Below are positions 24,213-33,041 of a DNA stretch of 64,000 nucleotides, in pieces. The DNA is taken from positions 1 to 64,000 of the forward strand of contig NZ_VISR01000001.1 in assembly GCF_007827595.1 (NCBI RefSeq), given 5' to 3'. The notes below the pieces were generated by a model. It was not told the DNA's origin, made no database searches, and worked only from the letters and a program-made list of their open reading frames with translations. Each line of letters opens with the position of its first letter. The first letter of the stretch is position 1. The position numbers and the translations under genes are program-made. The DNA is from Streptomyces sp. BK340 (lineage in GTDB: Bacteria > Actinomycetota > Actinomycetes > Streptomycetales > Streptomycetaceae).

Positions 24213-25736
24213 GTGCCTCATTCCATCGACGAAGCCTTCACGGCGCTTCCGCTAAGGGCTCTGGCCGACGCCGCGCTGGCACGCGCGCGTGCGCTGGGGG
24301 CCGAGCATGCGGACTTCCGGTTCGAGCGGGTGCGCAGCGCGTCCTGGCGGCTCAGGGACGCCAAGCCCGCGGGATCGTCGGACACCACCGACCTCGGATA
24401 CGCGGTCCGGGTCGTGCACGGCGGTACGTGGGGCTTCGCCTCCGGGGTGGACCTGACCCTGGACGCGGCCGCCAAGGTCGCCTCTCAGGCGGTGGCGATG
24501 GCGAAGCTCTCCGCGCAGGTGATCAAGGCCGCCGGGTCGGACGAGCGGGTGGAGCTGGCCGCCGAGCCGGTCCATGCCGAGAAGACGTGGATCTCCTCGT
24601 ACGAGATCGATCCCTTCTCCGTGCCCGCCGGGGAGAAGGCGGCGCTGCTGACGGAGTGGAGCAGCCGGCTGCTGGCGGCCCGCGGCGTGAACCACGTGGA
24701 CGCCTCGCTGCTCACCGTGCACGAGAACAAGTTCTATGCCGACACCGCGGGCACCGTGACCACCCAGCAGCGGGTGCGGCTGCATCCGCAGCTGACGGCC
24801 GTGTCGGTCGACGAGTCGAGCGGCGAGTTCGACTCGATGCGGACGATCGCGCCGCCCGTCGGGCGCGGCTGGGAGTACCTGACCGGGACCGGCTGGGACT
24901 GGGACGCCGAGCTGGAGCAGATCCCCGAGCTGCTCGCCGAGAAGATGCGGGCCCCCAGCGTGGAGTCGGGCCTGTACGACCTCGTGGTCGACCCGTCCAA
25001 CCTGTGGCTGACCATCCACGAGTCCATCGGGCACGCCACCGAGCTGGACCGCGCGCTCGGCTACGAGGCCGCCTACGCCGGCACCTCCTTCGCCACCTTC
25101 GACCGGCTCGGCAAGCTGAGGTACGGCTCCGAGCTGATGAACGTCACCGGTGACCGCAACGCCGAGCACGGCCTCGCGACCGTCGGGTACGACGACGAGG
25201 GCGTCGAGGCGCAGTCCTGGGACCTGGTGAAGGACGGCACGCTCGTCGGCTACCAGCTGGACCGCAGGATCGCGAAGCTGACCGGTTTCGAGCGGTCCAA
25301 CGGCTGTGCGTTCGCCGACTCCCCCGGGCACGTGCCGGTACAGCGCATGGCCAACGTGTCCCTGCAGCCGGATCCCGCCGGGCTGTCCACGGAGGACCTG
25401 ATCGGCGGCGTCGACCGGGGCATCTACGTCGTCGGCGACCGGTCCTGGTCGATCGACATGCAGCGGTACAACTTCCAGTTCACCGGGCAGCGCTTCTTCA
25501 GGATCGAGAACGGGCGGATCACCGGGCAGCTGAAGGACGTCGCCTACCAGGCCACGACCACCGACTTCTGGGGGTCCATGGCGGCCGTGGGCGGCCCGCA
25601 GACCTACGTCCTGGGCGGCGCCTTCAACTGCGGCAAGGCCCAGCCGGGCCAGGTCGCCGCCGTGTCCCACGGCTGCCCCTCCGCCCTCTTCAAGGGCGTC
25701 AACATTCTGAACACCACGCAGGAGGCCGGTCGATGA
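24213..25736 (+). CDS. tldD: TldD-family metalloprotease
   Basis: A 507-residue subunit of the TldD/TldE (TldD/PmbA) heterodimeric zinc protease. The metal-binding helix is TIHESIGHATELDRALGYEA near residue 268 (HExxxH), with downstream metal-site cysteine in SHGCPSALFKGVNI near the C-terminus. In E. coli the complex degrades unfolded peptides and trims the leader of microcin B17; in other bacteria it matures RiPP precursors. The start is GTG with CAGGGAGA upstream. It overlaps the next gene by 4 bp (ATGA). No precursor peptide gene is apparent nearby, so a housekeeping proteolytic role is the default. Confidence 0.94.
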   Translation: MPHSIDEAFTALPLRALADAALARARALGAEHADFRFERVRSASWRLRDAKPAGSSDTTDLGYAVRVVHGGTWGFASGVDLTLDAAAKVASQAVAMAKLSAQVIKAAGSDERVELAAEPVHAEKTWISSYEIDPFSVPAGEKAALLTEWSSRLLAARGVNHVDASLLTVHENKFYADTAGTVTTQQRVRLHPQLTAVSVDESSGEFDSMRTIAPPVGRGWEYLTGTGWDWDAELEQIPELLAEKMRAPSVESGLYDLVVDPSNLWLTIHESIGHATELDRALGYEAAYAGTSFATFDRLGKLRYGSELMNVTGDRNAEHGLATVGYDDEGVEAQSWDLVKDGTLVGYQLDRRIAKLTGFERSNGCAFADSPGHVPVQRMANVSLQPDPAGLSTEDLIGGVDRGIYVVGDRSWSIDMQRYNFQFTGQRFFRIENGRITGQLKDVAYQATTTDFWGSMAAVGGPQTYVLGGAFNCGKAQPGQVAAVSHGCPSALFKGVNILNTTQEAGR

Positions 25737-27127
25737 GCGCCCGTACCAGCAAGCCGCACGAGGTCGTCGAGCAGGCCCTCGCGCTGTCCCGGGCCGACGG
25801 CTGCGTCGTCATCGCCGACGAGGAGTCGACCGCCAACCTGCGCTGGGCCGGCAACGCGCTCACCACCAACGGGGTGACCCGCGGCCGTACCCTCACGGTG
25901 ATCGCGACCGTGGACGGCAAGGAGGGCACGGCCTCCGGTGTCGTGTCGCGGTCGGCGGTGACCGCCGAGGAGCTGGAACCGCTGGTGCGGGCCGCCGAGG
26001 CGGCGGCCCGCGGGGCCGGGCCCGCCGAGGACGCCCAGCCGCTGATCAGCGGTGTCCAGGAGTCCCCGGACTTCTCGGACGCGCCCGCCGAGACCTCCTC
26101 GGCCGTCTTCGCGGAGTTCGCACCGGCGCTCGGCGAGGCCTTCGCACGCGCGCGGGCCGGCGGCCGCGAGCTGTACGGCTTCGCGAACCACGAGATGGTG
26201 TCGACGTACCTGGGCACCTCCACCGGACTGCGGCTGCGGCACGACCAGCCGAACGGCACGCTGGAGCTGAACGCCAAGTCCCCGGACCGGGCCCGCTCGG
26301 CGTGGGCGGGCCGCTCCACGCGGGACTTCAAGGACGTCGACCCGGGCGCCCTGGACGCCGAGCTGGCCGTACGCCTCGGCTGGGCCGAGCGGCGGGTGGA
26401 GCTGCCCGCCGGCCGGTACGAGACGCTGCTGCCGCCGACCGCGGTCGCGGACCTGCTGATCTACCAGCTCTGGTCGGCCTCGGGCCGGGACGCGGCCGAG
26501 GGCCGGACGGTGTTCTCGAAGCCGGGCGGCGGCACCCGTGTCGACGAGAAGCTGAGCGAGCTGCCGCTGAGCCTGCGCAGCGACCCGAACGAGCCGGGCC
26601 TGGAGTGCGCGCCCTTCGTGGTCGCCCACTCCTCCGGCGGCGACCAGTCCGTGTTCGACAACGGGCTGCCGGTGCACCCCACCGAGTGGATCGGCGGGGG
26701 CGTGCTCAAGCACCTGATCACCACCCGGCACAGCGCGGGCCTGACCGGGCTGCCGGTCGCCCCGGCGATCGGGAACCTGATCCTGGACGGCGGGCAGGAC
26801 CGCCCCCTGGAGGAGATGGTCGCGGCCACCGAGCGGGGCCTGCTGCTGACCTGCCTGTGGTACATCCGCGAGGTCGACCCGGCGACGCTGCTGCTCACCG
26901 GCCTGACCCGGGACGGCGTCTACCTCGTGGAGAACGGCGAGGTGACCGGGCAGGTGAACAACTTCCGGTTCAACGAGTCGCCGGTGGGCCTGCTCGGCCG
27001 GGCCACGGAGGCGGGGCGTACGGAGAAGACGCTGCCGCGGGAGTGGGGCGACTACTTCACCCGGGCCGCGATGCCCGCGCTGCGGATCCCCGATTTCAAC
27101 ATGAGCTCTGTCAGCCAGGGCGTATAA
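25733..27127 (+). CDS. tldE: TldE/PmbA-family protease subunit
   Basis: A 464-residue partner of TldD. It shares the fold but lacks the HExxxH metal-binding helix, as expected for TldE. Segments typical of the family are RWAGNALTTNGVTRGRTLTV, MVSTYLGTSTGLRLRHDQPN, LVYQLWSASGRDAAEG-like and WYIREVDPATLLLTGLTRDG near the C-terminus. The ATG overlaps the tldD stop, ensuring balanced synthesis of the heterodimer. It ends 56 bp before tyrS; read-through into tyrS is possible. Confidence 0.93.
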   Translation: MSARTSKPHEVVEQALALSRADGCVVIADEESTANLRWAGNALTTNGVTRGRTLTVIATVDGKEGTASGVVSRSAVTAEELEPLVRAAEAAARGAGPAEDAQPLISGVQESPDFSDAPAETSSAVFAEFAPALGEAFARARAGGRELYGFANHEMVSTYLGTSTGLRLRHDQPNGTLELNAKSPDRARSAWAGRSTRDFKDVDPGALDAELAVRLGWAERRVELPAGRYETLLPPTAVADLLIYQLWSASGRDAAEGRTVFSKPGGGTRVDEKLSELPLSLRSDPNEPGLECAPFVVAHSSGGDQSVFDNGLPVHPTEWIGGGVLKHLITTRHSAGLTGLPVAPAIGNLILDGGQDRPLEEMVAATERGLLLTCLWYIREVDPATLLLTGLTRDGVYLVENGEVTGQVNNFRFNESPVGLLGRATEAGRTEKTLPREWGDYFTRAAMPALRIPDFNMSSVSQGV

Positions 27128-27183
27128 CCTCGTAGTCGGCTGTCACCCGACCGCCCCTGGATCACCGAGGAGACACGAGAACC

Positions 27184-28452
27184 GTGACGGACATCGTCGA
27201 CGAGCTGAAGTGGCGTGGGCTGTTCGCCCTGTCCACCGACGAGGACGCTTTGCGCAAGGCGCTCGCGGACGGTCCCGTCACGTTCTATTGCGGTTTCGAC
27301 CCGACGGCGCCGTCGCTGCACGTGGGGCATCTGGTGCAGGTGCTCACCGTGCGCCGGCTCCAGCAGGCCGGGCACCGGCCGCTGGCGCTGGTCGGCGGCG
27401 CGACGGGCCTGATCGGTGACCCGCGCCCCACCGCGGAGCGCACGCTGAACGACCCGGAGACGGTGGCCGGCTGGGTGGGCAAGCTGCGCGCCCAGATCGA
27501 GCCGTTCCTGTCCTTCGAGGGCGAGAACGCGGCGGTCATGGTGAACAACCTCGACTGGACCGCGAACCTCTCCGCGATCGAGTTCCTGCGGGACATCGGC
27601 AAGCACTTCCGCGTCAACAAGATGCTGACGAAGGACTCGGTGGCCCGCCGTCTGGGGTCCGACCAGGGCATCAGCTACACCGAGTTCAGCTACCAGATCC
27701 TGCAGGGCATGGACTTCCTGCAGCTGTACCGGCGGTACGGCTGCACGCTCCAGCAGGGCGGCAGCGACCAGTGGGGCAACCTCACGGCAGGTCTCGACCT
27801 GATCCACCGGCTGGAGCCGGAGGCCGAGGCGCACGCGCTGGCCACCCCGCTGATGACCAAGGCGGACGGCACCAAGTTCGGCAAGACCGAGGGCGGCGCC
27901 GTCTGGCTCGACCCGGAGATGACGACGCCGTACGCGTTCTACCAGTTCTGGCTGAACGTGGACGACCGTGACATCTCGAAGTACATGCGGATCCTGTCCT
28001 TCAAGTCCCGCGCGGAGCTGGAGGAGCTGGAGCAGCAGACCGAGGAGCGTCCGCAGGCCCGTGCCGCGCAGCGCGCGCTGGCCGAGGAGCTGACGACGCT
28101 GGTGCACGGCGCCGACCAGACGGCCGCCGTGATCGCCGCGTCCAAGGCCCTGTTCGGCCAGGGCGAGCTGACGGAGCTGGACGAGCGGACGCTGGCGGCG
28201 GCGCTGTCCGAGCTGCCGCACGTCCAGGTCGCCGAGCTGGGCCAGGTGGTCGACCTGTTCGCCGAGGTCGGCCTCGTGGCCAGCAAGTCCGCCGCTCGGC
28301 GGACCGTGAAGGAGGGCGGGGCCTACGTGAACAACGTGAAGGTCACCGCGGAGGATGCCGTGGCCGCCAAGGAGGACCTGCTGCACGGGCGTTGGCTGGT
28401 GCTGCGGCGGGGCAAGAAGAACCTGGCCGCGGTGGAGGTCACCGGCGCCTAG
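27184..28452 (+). CDS. tyrS: Tyrosyl-tRNA synthetase
   Basis: A 422-residue class I aminoacyl-tRNA synthetase charging tRNA-Tyr. The HIGH motif is [12 protein letters not shown] near residue 45, with GFDPTA just before. The tyrosine pocket has [12 protein letters not shown] and [14 protein letters not shown]. The KMSKS loop is [13 protein letters not shown] near residue 235. A C-terminal S4 RNA-binding domain (residues 350-415) includes [19 protein letters not shown]. Length is standard. The start is GTG, with CGAGGAGA upstream. No T-box or other attenuator is seen in the 56-bp gap after tldE. Confidence 0.97.
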   Translation: MTDIVDELKWRGLFALSTDEDALRKALADGPVTFYCGFDPTAPSLHVGHLVQVLTVRRLQQAGHRPLALVGGATGLIGDPRPTAERTLNDPETVAGWVGKLRAQIEPFLSFEGENAAVMVNNLDWTANLSAIEFLRDIGKHFRVNKMLTKDSVARRLGSDQGISYTEFSYQILQGMDFLQLYRRYGCTLQQGGSDQWGNLTAGLDLIHRLEPEAEAHALATPLMTKADGTKFGKTEGGAVWLDPEMTTPYAFYQFWLNVDDRDISKYMRILSFKSRAELEELEQQTEERPQARAAQRALAEELTTLVHGADQTAAVIAASKALFGQGELTELDERTLAAALSELPHVQVAELGQVVDLFAEVGLVASKSAARRTVKEGGAYVNNVKVTAEDAVAAKEDLLHGRWLVLRRGKKNLAAVEVTGA

Positions 28453-28460
28453 GACGGACC

Positions 28461-28496
28461 GGAGGGCGGCCCCTCGGAGGAGGGGGGCCGCCCTCC
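28461..28496. terminator. Terminator between tyrS and glsB-like gene
   Basis: GGAGGGCGGCCCC pairs with GGGGCCGCCCTCC (13 bp, about 10-nt loop), 8 bp after the tyrS stop and 13 bp before the convergent gene's stop. It can serve both directions. Confidence 0.8.
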
Positions 28497-28509
28497 GCTG
28501 TGTCCGCCG

Positions 28510-28791
28510 TCAGACGGCCTGTTGTTTCTTCTTGCCCAGCGTCGCCATGTAGAGCCTGTCCACGGCGAAGACGATGATGATCGCGGCGACGAGCTGGAAG
28601 GCGTGCCGGCTCCAGTCGATGCCGCGGGTCTGCGCGACGCCGAGTGCGGCGGCGATCGCGTTGCCGGCGATGGCGCCCAGGATGCCGCAGATGGTGGTCA
28701 GCCAGAGTGGGCTGTGCTGCTTGCCCGGGATGATCGCCTTCGCGATGAGGCCCAGTACGAATCCCACGATGATCGCCCACAACCAGCCCAT
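28510..28791 (-). CDS. GlsB/YeaQ/YmgE-family stress-response membrane protein
   Basis: A 93-residue protein with three predicted transmembrane helices. The N-terminus MGWLWAIIVGFVLGLIAKAI then IPGKQHSPLWLTTICGILGA is the characteristic YeaQ/YmgE (transglycosylase-associated) signature with the PGK loop. The central GAIAGNAIAAALG segment is a glycine-zipper-like helix. The third helix is followed by a basic tail (GKKKQQ). Family members are induced by envelope or general stress, and their mechanism is unknown. The middle loop (TRGIDWSRHAFQ) is longer than in E. coli YeaQ. Confidence 0.88.
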   Translation of the reverse strand: MGWLWAIIVGFVLGLIAKAIIPGKQHSPLWLTTICGILGAIAGNAIAAALGVAQTRGIDWSRHAFQLVAAIIIVFAVDRLYMATLGKKKQQAV

Positions 28792-29033
28792 GGCTGCCTC
28801 CTCGTACGGCTCGACGTGAGCACTACGGTCAGTGTCGGCCGGTGCGCCGTACGGCGCACGTCGGGTTCACCCGTCGGCGGCGGGGCCGAGGGCGTTCGCG
28901 CAGGCGGGGAGGCGACCCGGTCTCGTCGGGCGTGCGACCGCGGCGTAACGTGGAGGTGTCCTGATCCGGTCCCCCGCCGGGCGTGGACGCAGGTGCGGGC
29001 CGGGGAGAGTCTGCGGGCGGATGGTGGAGTGTG

Positions 29034-29390
29034 ATGCGCAAGCAGCACGGTGGCAGCGTCCAGGTGTTCCGGATCACCGGCGCCCGGACCGGGCTGGCCG
29101 AGGACGTGCGGGGCCGGCAGCGGCGGTACGTCATCTCGATGACGGTCCGCACCCTCTCCGTGATCCTCGCGGTCTCGCTGTGGAACGTCGAACGGTACGT
29201 CGCCGTCGTGGCGCTGGTGCTCGGAGCGCTGCTCCCCTACGTCGCCGTGGTGATCGCGAACGCAGGCCGGGAGCGGCCGCCCAACCTTCCGTCGACCTTC
29301 ATCGCCGCGCCCAGCCGGCCGATGATCGCGCCGCCGCGCGCGGAGGAGGAGACGGTACGCGCGGAGTCCGAGCGGCCCGAAGGGGCGTGA
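29034..29390 (+). CDS. DUF3099 membrane protein
   Basis: A 118-residue protein. The N-terminal soluble stretch QVFRITGARTGLAEDVRGRQ is the DUF3099 hallmark, followed by two transmembrane helices (TVRTLSVILAVSLWNV and VVALVLGALLPYVAVVIAN). The tail is Pro/Glu/Arg-rich. Function is unknown; the family is confined to actinobacteria. The start at 29034 has GGTGGAG about 6 bp upstream; a GTG one codon earlier is equally possible. The region from the glsB-like start to here (28792-29033) is a divergent promoter region with no other gene. Confidence 0.82.
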   Translation: MRKQHGGSVQVFRITGARTGLAEDVRGRQRRYVISMTVRTLSVILAVSLWNVERYVAVVALVLGALLPYVAVVIANAGRERPPNLPSTFIAAPSRPMIAPPRAEEETVRAESERPEGA

Positions 29391-29477
29391 CCACGGCGGA
29401 CGCGACGGCTGCTGCCGGCGGCCGCACGCCAAGCTCAAGAAAAGCTCAGATCAATCGTGCAGTTCCAGTGCCGGGCG

Positions 29478-29576
29478 ACGGGTGACCCGTGACATACTGC
29501 GTACGCGCTCCGCATCCCCCGTCGGAGCGACGGACCGACGCCGGGCAGCTCCCCCCGTGGCTGCTCGGCGTCGCCT
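29478..29576 (+). ncRNA. Candidate small RNA or attenuated leader with intrinsic terminator
   Basis: In order: a perfect palindrome ACGGGT-G-ACCCGT (29478-29490), a -10-like CATACT (29492-29497), a hairpin CGCTCCG/CGGAGCG (29506-29512, 29523-29529), then a 13-bp near-perfect stem GACGCCGGGCAGC/GCTGCTCGGCGTC (29537-29549, 29560-29572) followed by GCCTTGTTT. Transcription starting near 29503 would give an RNA of about 72 nt ending at the T-run, 40 bp ahead of the next gene. It could be a free sRNA, an attenuator for the gene at 29618, or only the terminator of the DUF3099 gene. Confidence 0.4.
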
Positions 29577-29617
29577 TGTTTACGGGGGCTCTGTGATACG
29601 GAACCAGTGACGAACCT

Positions 29618-29836
29618 GTGAGTGACGAGACCCCCATCTGCTCCGCCAAGGGCTGCCGTGCCGATGCCGTGTGGGTGCTGGCGTGGAACAACCCGAAGAT
29701 TCACACGCCGGAGCGACGCAAGACGTGGCTCGCCTGCGAGGAACACCGCGAGCATCTTTCGCAGTTCCTCGGGGTCCGGGGGTTCCTCAAGGACGTGGTG
29801 AAGTTCGAGGACTGGCAAGCCCCAGAGCAGTCCTAG
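29618..29836 (+). CDS. Small conserved protein with Cys/His zinc-site-like residues
   Basis: A 72-residue cytosolic protein. Candidate zinc ligands are the pair in ICSAKGCRAD (Cys8, Cys13) and the group ACEEHREHL (Cys40, His43, His46). The rest is aromatic-rich (AVWVLAWNNPKIH; VKFEDWQ). I do not recognise a named family; from memory it is conserved at this spot across Streptomyces. Start is GTG at 29618, with only a weak purine run (GGAACCAGTGACGAACC) before it. The stop codon shares the tetranucleotide CTAG with the stop of convergent moaA. An RNA terminator-like hairpin lies in its leader. Confidence 0.75.
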   Translation: MSDETPICSAKGCRADAVWVLAWNNPKIHTPERRKTWLACEEHREHLSQFLGVRGFLKDVVKFEDWQAPEQS

Positions 29837-30822
29837 CCGCCGATCGCGGACATGGGCCGGTCCGGCTGGACGAAGGTCGGGTCGTCCAGGCCCGCTCCCG
29901 CCTTCTTTCCCCACATCGCCAGTCGCCAGATGCGGGCGATCTCCTCGTCGGGGGCGCCGGAGCGCAGGGCCGCTCGCAGGTCGGTCTCCTCCGTGGCGAA
30001 CAGGCAGGTGCGTATCTGTCCGTCGGCGGTGAGGCGGGTGCGGTCGCAGGCCGCGCAGAACGGCCGGGTGACCGAGGCGATCACGCCCACCCGCTGCGGG
30101 CCGTCGTTCACCAGCCAGCGCTCCGCCGGTGCCGCGCCGCGCTCGTCCGCGCCCTCGGGGGTGAGGTCGAAGCGGGTGCGCAGGGAGGCCAGGATGTCCC
30201 CGGCGGTGACCATGCTCTCGCGCTTCCAGCCGTGCTGGGCGTCGAGCGGCATCTGCTCGATGAAGCGCAGCTCGTACTCGTGCTCCAGCGCCCAGGCCAG
30301 CAGGTCCGGGGCCTCGTCCTCGTTCAGGCCCGGCATCAGGACCGTGTTGACCTTGACCGGGGTGAGGCCGGCGTCGCGGGCGGCTTCGAGGCCTTCGAGG
30401 ACGTCCTTGTGCCGGTCGCGGCGGGTGAGGGTCTTGAAGACGTCGGGGCGCAGGGTGTCCAGGGAGACGTTGACCCGGTCCAGGCCCGCCGCCTTCAGGG
30501 CGACGGCGGTGCGCCTGAGGCCGATGCCGTTCGTCGTGAGGGACATCTGGGGGCGCGGGGCGAGGTCCGCGACGCGCTCGACGATGCCGACCAGCCCGGG
30601 GCGCAGCAGGGGCTCGCCCCCGGTGAAGCGGACCTCCTCGATGCCGAGCAGGCGGACCGCGATGTCGATGAGCCGGACGATCTCGTCGTCCGTGAGCAGA
30701 TCGGGCTTGGCGAGCCACTGCAGGCCTTCCTCGGGCATGCAGTACGTACAGCGCAGATTGCACCGGTCGGTCAGCGAGACCCTCAGGTCGGTGGCCACTC
30801 GGCCGTAGGTGTCGATGAGCAC
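29833..30822 (-). CDS. moaA: GTP 3',8-cyclase MoaA (molybdenum cofactor biosynthesis)
   Basis: A 329-residue radical-SAM enzyme that converts GTP to 3',8-cyclo-GTP in the first step of molybdopterin synthesis. The SAM cluster motif is SLTDRCNLRCTYCMPEEG (CxxxCxxC) near the N-terminus, with FTGGEPLLR. The second 4Fe-4S cluster is CAACDRTRLTADGQIRTC near residue 255. The C-terminal double glycine (SAIGG) required for activity is present. The start is GTG at 30822 with GGGAGGGGG 5 bp upstream; a GTG at 30849 lacks such a site. No moaC, moaD or moaE is adjacent. Confidence 0.95.
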   Translation of the reverse strand: MLIDTYGRVATDLRVSLTDRCNLRCTYCMPEEGLQWLAKPDLLTDDEIVRLIDIAVRLLGIEEVRFTGGEPLLRPGLVGIVERVADLAPRPQMSLTTNGIGLRRTAVALKAAGLDRVNVSLDTLRPDVFKTLTRRDRHKDVLEGLEAARDAGLTPVKVNTVLMPGLNEDEAPDLLAWALEHEYELRFIEQMPLDAQHGWKRESMVTAGDILASLRTRFDLTPEGADERGAAPAERWLVNDGPQRVGVIASVTRPFCAACDRTRLTADGQIRTCLFATEETDLRAALRSGAPDEEIARIWRLAMWGKKAGAGLDDPTFVQPDRPMSAIGG

Positions 30823-30975
30823 GTGGGCCCCCTCCCTCGTCCGGAGCACTCATTTTCCGTCAGTTGAGAGCCTACGTGAGACGACCGACATCGACAGCGG
30901 CCTGATCTTACGAGGTACGGACGGCCGCGTCGTAGGACCGTACAGTCCTGGACGGCGCGGCCGTCCGTACGAAGC

Positions 30976-32604
30976 TCAGTGCGCTCCGGTCCCGGTCAGG
31001 GACCTCACCTCCAGCTCCGCGTACTTGCCGGCGTCGGGGGCCTCCTTCGACAGCAGGGTGCCCACGGCGCCCAGCAGGAAGCCGACGGGGATCGAGATGA
31101 TGCCGGGGTTCTCCAGCGGGAACCAGTGGAAGTCCACGTCGGGGAACATCGAGGTCGGCTTGCCGGACACCACCGGCGAGAACAGCACCAGGCCGACCGC
31201 GGTGACCAGGCCGCCGTAGATCGACCACAGGGCTCCCGGGGTGGTGAACCGCTTCCAGAACAGGCTGTAGAGGATGGTCGGCAGGTTGGCGGAGGCGGCG
31301 ACCGCGAAGGCGAGGGCGACCAGGCCGGCGACGTTCAGGTCGCGGGAGAGGGCGCCCAGGACGATCGAGACGGCACCGATGCCGACGGTCGCACAGCGGG
31401 CCGCGTTGATCTCCTGCTTCTCGGTGGCCTGCCCCTTCTTGATGACGTTGGCGTAGATGTCGTGGGCGAAGGAGGAGGACGAGGCCAGGGTCAGACCGGC
31501 GACGACCGCGAGGATCGTGGCGAAGGCGACCGCGGAGATGGTGGCCAGCAGGATCGCGCCCCAGCTGGAGTCCACTCCCCCGAGGTGGAGGGCGAGCAGG
31601 GGTGCGGCGGTGTTGCCCGCCTTGTTGGAGGCGATGATCTCGTCCGGTTTGATCAGCGCGGCGGCGCCGAAGCCTAGGGCGAGGGTCATCAGGTAGAAGG
31701 CGCCGATCAGGCCGATCGCCCAGATCACGGACTTGCGGGCGGCCTTCGCCGTCGGGACCGTGTAGAAGCGGATCAGGATGTGCGGCAGGCCTGCGGTGCC
31801 GAGGACCAGGGCGATGCCGAGCGAGATGAAGTCCAGCTTGGTGGTGCCGGTGGCCCCGTACTTCAGGCCGGGCTCGAGGAACGCGGAGCCCTTGCCGCTG
31901 TTGTCGGCGGCCTTGCCGAGCAGGTCCGAGACGTTGAAGTGGAACTTCAGCAGCACCAGGAAGGTGAGCAGCAGGGCGCCCGCGATCAGCAGCACCGCCT
32001 TGACCATCTGGACCCAGGTGGTGCCCTTCATGCCGCCGATGGTGACGTACACGATCATCAGGACGCCGACCAGGGCGACGATGCCGATCTTGCCGCCGTC
32101 GCTGGTGATGCCGAGGAGCAGCGAGACCAGGACGCCGGCGCCGGCCATCTGGGCGAGCAGGTAGAAGATCGAGACGACGATCGTGGAGGTGCCCGCGGCG
32201 GTACGGACGGGCCGCTGGCGCATCCGGTAGGCCAGGACGTCGCCCATCGTGTAGCGGCCGGAGTTGCGCAGCGGTTCGGCGACCAGGAGCAGGGCGACGA
32301 GCCAGGCGACGAGGAAGCCGATGGAGTAGAGGAAGCCGTCGTAGCCGAAGAGGGCGATGGCGCCGGCGATGCCGAGGAAGGACGCGGCGGACATGTAGTC
32401 GCCGGAGACGGCGAGGCCGTTCTGGAATCCGGTGAACTGACGGCCGCCGGCGTAGAAGTCGGCGGCGTCCTTGGTCTGCCGGCCGGCCCAGACGGTGATG
32501 ACGAGGGTCGCGGCGACGAACACCGCGAACAGGGTGATGATCAGCGAACGGTGCTCGCTCGCCTCGCCGGCGGCCAGCAGGGTGTGGTGCTGTGCGGGGC
32601 TCAT
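30976..32604 (-). CDS. actP: Sodium:solute symporter, acetate/monocarboxylate (ActP-type)
   Basis: A 542-residue member of the SSS family with about thirteen transmembrane helices. Features: DFYAGGRQFTGFQNGLAVSG then DYMSAASFLGIAG after helix 1 (SSS signature), GRYTMGDVLAYRMRQRPVR, and GITSDGGKIGI. ActP-type members carry acetate, pyruvate or other short monocarboxylates with Na+. It is coupled to the DUF485 gene (4-bp overlap), the standard arrangement for this subfamily (yjcH-actP in E. coli). The start at 32604 lies within that overlap. The exact substrate is inferred. Confidence 0.92.
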   Translation of the reverse strand: MSPAQHHTLLAAGEASEHRSLIITLFAVFVAATLVITVWAGRQTKDAADFYAGGRQFTGFQNGLAVSGDYMSAASFLGIAGAIALFGYDGFLYSIGFLVAWLVALLLVAEPLRNSGRYTMGDVLAYRMRQRPVRTAAGTSTIVVSIFYLLAQMAGAGVLVSLLLGITSDGGKIGIVALVGVLMIVYVTIGGMKGTTWVQMVKAVLLIAGALLLTFLVLLKFHFNVSDLLGKAADNSGKGSAFLEPGLKYGATGTTKLDFISLGIALVLGTAGLPHILIRFYTVPTAKAARKSVIWAIGLIGAFYLMTLALGFGAAALIKPDEIIASNKAGNTAAPLLALHLGGVDSSWGAILLATISAVAFATILAVVAGLTLASSSSFAHDIYANVIKKGQATEKQEINAARCATVGIGAVSIVLGALSRDLNVAGLVALAFAVAASANLPTILYSLFWKRFTTPGALWSIYGGLVTAVGLVLFSPVVSGKPTSMFPDVDFHWFPLENPGIISIPVGFLLGAVGTLLSKEAPDAGKYAELEVRSLTGTGAH

Positions 32605-32957
32605 GCGCCGCCCTCCATCCGGGACTTGATGGCCTCGGCCTTGGGGTCGAGCCGGGCCGCGGCGTGCCGCGCGTACCACCAGGCGATGAGGAACGTGGTG
32701 AGGAACTGGGCGAGGCCCAGGACGAGGGCGACGTTGACGTTGCCGGCCACCTTGGTGCCCATGAAGTCGCCCGCATAGTTGGAGAGCAGGACGTACAGCA
32801 GGTACCAGGTGATGAAGCCGATGGTCAGGGGGAAGGCGAAGGAGCGGTGGGAGCGGCGCAGTTCACCGAACTCCGCGCTCTGCTGCACCTCGGCGAACTC
32901 CTCGGTGGAGGGAAGGTGGGCTTGGGGTTTCGCAGGGGGCGGTGTCTCGGTAGCCAC
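32601..32957 (-). CDS. DUF485 (YjcH-like) membrane protein
   Basis: A 118-residue protein with two transmembrane helices (FAFPLTIGFITWYLLYVLLS and VNVALVLGLAQFLTTFLIAW) after a hydrophilic start. RRSHRSFAFPLT is the DUF485 core. Members accompany ActP-type symporters and are thought to assist them; the mechanism is unknown. GTG at 32957 is chosen because GCGAGGAGA lies 6 bp upstream; an ATG 24 bases earlier has a poorer site. It is first gene of the two-gene symporter operon. An inverted repeat lies 62 bp upstream (33019-33041). Confidence 0.88.
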   Translation of the reverse strand: MATETPPPAKPQAHLPSTEEFAEVQQSAEFGELRRSHRSFAFPLTIGFITWYLLYVLLSNYAGDFMGTKVAGNVNVALVLGLAQFLTTFLIAWWYARHAAARLDPKAEAIKSRMEGGA

Positions 32958-33018
32958 GGAGTCTCCTCGCGTCACGGACATGCGCTTTCCGACCTCACAG
33001 GGACGTGGATCACATTAC

Positions 33019-33041
33019 AGGGAGTCACCGAAAGACTCCCT
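33019..33041. promoter_or_regulatory. Inverted repeat upstream of the DUF485-actP operon
   Basis: AGGGAGTC, 7 nt (ACCGAAA), GACTCCCT: two perfect 8-bp arms. It lies in the 285-bp region between the symporter operon (minus) and the secreted protease (plus), nearer to the former. The spacing would suit a dimeric regulator; a small RNA hairpin is the alternative. Confidence 0.45.
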
